From assembly GCA_002452515.1 (NCBI GenBank), contig DKEN01000040.1, positions 2,014 to 20,415 on the forward strand: a stretch of 18,402 nt of DNA. The letters are read 5' to 3'. Source of the stretch: Spartobacteria bacterium UBA6821. GTDB taxonomy: Bacteria > Verrucomicrobiota > Verrucomicrobiia > Chthoniobacterales > UBA6821. Below the pieces are notes generated by a model. The model worked only from the letters and a program-made list of their open reading frames with translations, had not been told where the DNA came from and did no database searches. The position numbers were made by a program, and so were the translations under genes. Below, one piece after another: positions 16,002-18,402 of this stretch; positions within the stretch are counted from its first letter, which is position 1; the number at the start of each line of letters is the position of its first letter.

Positions 16002-17111
16002 CTACAGTTTCTTGTAAAATGGCAGAGTCGTGACACTAGCGGGATATCGGCGACCGCGCACTTCAATTTCAAGCGGAGTGCCCGCTACGGAAAGCTGCTG
16101 AGGAAGATAGGCCATCGCAATACCCTCCCCTAAACTTGGGGAGAGTGCCCCGCTACAAGTCTCACCAACTGCACTTCCATCGCTAAGCACAGCGTAATGG
16201 GCCCGCATAGGCGGCCCCTGGAGAGTAAGTTTCAACGGCGTCAGCAACTCGGAAAGTCCTGCATTTCTCTGTAATTCAAGGGCTTGCCGGCCGATAAAAT
16301 CGGGTTTTTGCGGATCATCCAAGGCGACGAATTTTCCGAGATTGGCTTCCAAGGGCGTGCGGGTACGGGCGAGATCAGAGCCATTCAGGGGATAGCCCAT
16401 TTCCAGGCGCAGCGTATCACGACAGCCAAGACCTGCCGGTTTGACACCGGCCTTGAGAAGACCGTTCCAAAGGGCTTCTCCTTCGGAGGTAGGAACAAAA
16501 AGTTCGAATCCATCCTCTCCCGTATATCCAGTACGAGCCACCAGTTCTGGAACAACTCCCTCCGCAGTTGAAAGCAGGGAAAGTCCATTACGCTTCGGCA
16601 CCTCACACTCAGGATAAAGCGAGCGGAGAATCTTTTCGGAATCGGGCCCTTGAAGGGCGATGGCAGCATAATCATCACCTAGATCCTTCAGGGCAACGGT
16701 ACCATCTTCTGGCAGGTGGGCCCGCATCCACTCCAAGTCTAACTCGCGGCAGGCGGCGTTGATGACCAGGAAATACTCCTCCTCATCGTTGCGATAGATG
16801 ATGAGGTCATCAATCACGCCACCCTTCTCATCGAGCATCAGCGTGTATTGACCACGGCCCACCGCCAGTTTACTCACCCGATTTGTCAGCAGGCTCTCAA
16901 GCCAGGCAAGGGCTCCGGCCCCTGCGACAGTCACCTCTCCCATGTGCGAGATGTCGAACATGCCCACCGCTGATCGCACCGCGCGATGTTCTTCGATAAT
17001 TCCGCTGTATTGGACCGGCATGAACCATCCGCCGAACTCCACCATACGAGCTCCGCAAGCGATGTGCGCGGCTTCGAGTGGTGTGTGTTTCAGGTCGGTT
17101 GATTCGCTCAT
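16002..17111 (-). CDS. gcvT: Aminomethyltransferase, T protein of the glycine cleavage system
   Basis: The 369-residue T protein transfers the methylene group from the GcvH-bound aminomethyl to tetrahydrofolate, releasing ammonia. [15 protein letters not shown] near residue 21, MFDISHMGE at 51-59 and [10 protein letters not shown] at 97-106 are family signatures; Asp101 matches the residue needed for folate catalysis. [13 protein letters not shown] and the [18 protein letters not shown] stretch are also typical. The ATG overlaps the speA stop by 4 bp (ATGA). No glycine riboswitch can sit directly upstream because speA coding sequence abuts; any such control would have to lie before speA, outside the window. 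Confidence 0.97.
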   Translation of the reverse strand: MSESTDLKHTPLEAAHIACGARMVEFGGWFMPVQYSGIIEEHRAVRSAVGMFDISHMGEVTVAGAGALAWLESLLTNRVSKLAVGRGQYTLMLDEKGGVIDDLIIYRNDEEEYFLVINAACRELDLEWMRAHLPEDGTVALKDLGDDYAAIALQGPDSEKILRSLYPECEVPKRNGLSLLSTAEGVVPELVARTGYTGEDGFELFVPTSEGEALWNGLLKAGVKPAGLGCRDTLRLEMGYPLNGSDLARTRTPLEANLGKFVALDDPQKPDFIGRQALELQRNAGLSELLTPLKLTLQGPPMRAHYAVLSDGSAVGETCSGALSPSLGEGIAMAYLPQQLSVAGTPLEIEVRGRRYPASVTTLPFYKKL

Positions 17112-18402
17112 GATTGGGTCGTTGGAGTGCCGTTGGGACGGCGGTTTGAGAAATTCAGGTAAGTATAGGAAAGAAACATTTTTTCATATTCATCCACAAG
17201 TCGCATGGCCTCGTTGGGTTTTAGTTTGTCGCTTTTGAGTGCTGCATCAGCCTGCGTCTTGATCCGACGGGCCAGTTCCTTGGTATCCCACTGCGTGAAA
17301 GTCAGGACCTGCTCGACCGTATTTCCCGGCAGGATTTCCTCAACATAATAGCCCGCCTCCTCATCCTCATCGAGGAAGACATGCATCTCATTGACTCGTC
17401 CAAAGAGATTGTGCAGATCTCCCATGATGTCCTGATAGGCACCGGAGAGAAAAATCCCGAGGTAGTAGGGCTCGCCAGACTTCACCCGGTGCACTGGGAG
17501 AGTCTCCTTCACATCCTGAAAGTCAATAAACTTGGCCATCTTCCCATCGGAGTCACAGGTGATGTCAACCAGGGTGCCGCTGCGCTCGGGCAGTTCATTG
17601 AGTCGATGGATTGGCATGACTGGAAACAGCTGACCAAGCGCCCAATGATCGAGCAGGGACTGGAAAACGGAAAAGTTGCAGAGAAGCTGATCGGCCAACG
17701 CCACCTCAAGCTCGCGGACTTCCTCGGGCACCTGTTTGGCATCACGGTGGAGCAGCACAGTCTCTGCGGCAATCTGCCAGTAAAGGGTATCGATCTTTGC
17801 CTTGGCACGAAGTTCCAGAAGTCCCAGATCAAACATCGCCTGTGACTGATCACGGATCTGCTGTGCATCATGCAGATGTTCCAAACGCCGCTTTTCATTG
17901 AGACCGGTTTTGATCTCAATCATGTCGGCAACGAGCTTCGGGTCACTGGAATCCGCAACAACCACCTCATGATGGCTCTCTTTTTCAATGGATCCAAAGG
18001 CCTCGATGATCAGCACAGAATGGGGAGCGACGATAAAACGTCCGCTCTCGCTCACGATGACCGGATGTTCCACTCCCTCCGAGTCGCAGATCTCCATGAT
18101 GTTGTAGACCACATCGCGGGTGTACTCGTGGAGTGAGTAATTCCGGGAGCTGTCGAATGTGGTCCGCGAGCCGTCATAATCTATGCCTAGCCCCCCCCCC
18201 ACATCGAGATAGCCAAGAGCATGGCCCATTTTCTTGAGTTTCGCATAGAACCGTGCCGCCTCGCGCGTAGCGCGGTTAATCGTGACAATATCAGGCACCT
18301 GCGAACCAACATGATAATGCAACAGGACAAGTGCATCAGGGATGCCTTCGGCATGAAGCGTATCACTCATGATCACGAGATCCGCCGTGGAGAGTCCGAA
18401 TT
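17108..18402 (-). CDS. speA: Biosynthetic arginine decarboxylase, C-terminal two thirds (cut by window edge)
   Basis: The open frame enters from the window edge at 18402 and gives about 431 residues; the family is about 640 long, so the N-terminal third with the cofactor lysine is missing. The enzyme makes agmatine from arginine for polyamine synthesis. Visible signatures are FGLSTADL at the entry, LLHYHVGSQVPDI, the phosphate-binding glycine loop DVGGGLGIDYDG, VSESGRFIVAPHSV and the substrate-binding DITCDSDGK near the C-terminus, all of the SpeA branch of the alanine-racemase fold. The GTG at 18374-18376 is an internal codon, not a start. The gene overlaps gcvT by 4 bp. The glycine loop is encoded by a run of ten G. 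Confidence 0.95.
   Translation of the reverse strand, partial: FGLSTADLVIMSDTLHAEGIPDALVLLHYHVGSQVPDIVTINRATREAARFYAKLKKMGHALGYLDVGGGLGIDYDGSRTTFDSSRNYSLHEYTRDVVYNIMEICDSEGVEHPVIVSESGRFIVAPHSVLIIEAFGSIEKESHHEVVVADSSDPKLVADMIEIKTGLNEKRRLEHLHDAQQIRDQSQAMFDLGLLELRAKAKIDTLYWQIAAETVLLHRDAKQVPEEVRELEVALADQLLCNFSVFQSLLDHWALGQLFPVMPIHRLNELPERSGTLVDITCDSDGKMAKFIDFQDVKETLPVHRVKSGEPYYLGIFLSGAYQDIMGDLHNLFGRVNEMHVFLDEDEEAGYYVEEILPGNTVEQVLTFTQWDTKELARRIKTQADAALKSDKLKPNEAMRLVDEYEKMFLSYTYLNFSNRRPNGTPTTQS
18191..18200 (-). repeat. G10 homopolymer inside speA
   Basis: Ten consecutive C on the plus strand encode the conserved triple glycine of the SpeA phosphate-binding loop. The reading frame is intact on both sides with the run at ten bases. 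Such tracts are prone to slippage during replication and to sequencing error. Confidence 0.85.

Noticed and set aside
15956..16072. Longer start for gcvH
   Set aside because: The extra 39 residues overlap the gcvT 3' end and are not part of H proteins; lipoyl lysine numbering fits the shorter form.

Overview
This window looks like a chromosomal segment of a Verrucomicrobiota (PVC-group) bacterium. The arguments are a secreted protein matching my memory of the TIGR02597 family (known to me from Verrucomicrobium-type genomes), a formylglycine sulfatase paired with its radical-SAM maturase, and gene starts that almost all lack a Shine-Dalgarno sequence. The phylum call is inference. No mobile element, CRISPR array, tRNA or rRNA was recognised.

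Layout. 1-1022 (minus): the N-terminal part of a CheB-type methylesterase, cut by the window edge, downstream of an Hsp31/DJ-1-type enzyme. 1023-1434: a gene-poor stretch with overlapping hairpins. 1435-4013 (plus): a UbiA-like membrane protein and a ClC chloride/proton transporter with a C-terminal CBS pair. 4123-8890: a sulfatase module, with the anaerobic sulfatase-maturating enzyme on the minus strand diverging from a sulfatase and a TIGR02597-type secreted protein on the plus strand. 9102-10051: a small hypothetical ORF and a minus-strand DUF1826-like protein with a possible Fe(II)/2-oxoglutarate oxygenase motif set. 10195-12698 (plus): a lone exbD/tolR-type gene overlapping peptide deformylase, then an exported metallophosphoesterase and a four-helix membrane protein. 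A nested palindrome lies in the divergent region just upstream of exbD. 12711-18402 (minus): a compact run speA-gcvT-gcvH-gcvP (arginine decarboxylase, then the T, H and P proteins of glycine cleavage), with speA cut by the window edge.

How the genes fit together. The maturase should convert Cys102 of the sulfatase to formylglycine in the cytoplasm, and the N-terminus of the sulfatase (a KR-type twin-arginine-like motif) fits export of a folded enzyme. The TIGR02597-type protein follows 37 bp later and is probably co-expressed. GcvT, GcvH and GcvP supply three of the four glycine cleavage proteins (the L protein is not here), and their tight coupling to speA suggests joint expression of glycine breakdown and agmatine/polyamine synthesis.

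Most of the window is ordinary housekeeping and transport. The least explained parts are the nested palindrome between the DUF1826-like gene and exbD, the DUF1826-like protein itself, the 412-bp region before the UbiA-like gene, and the pyrimidine-rich, SD-less start sites with a preference for C at position -1.
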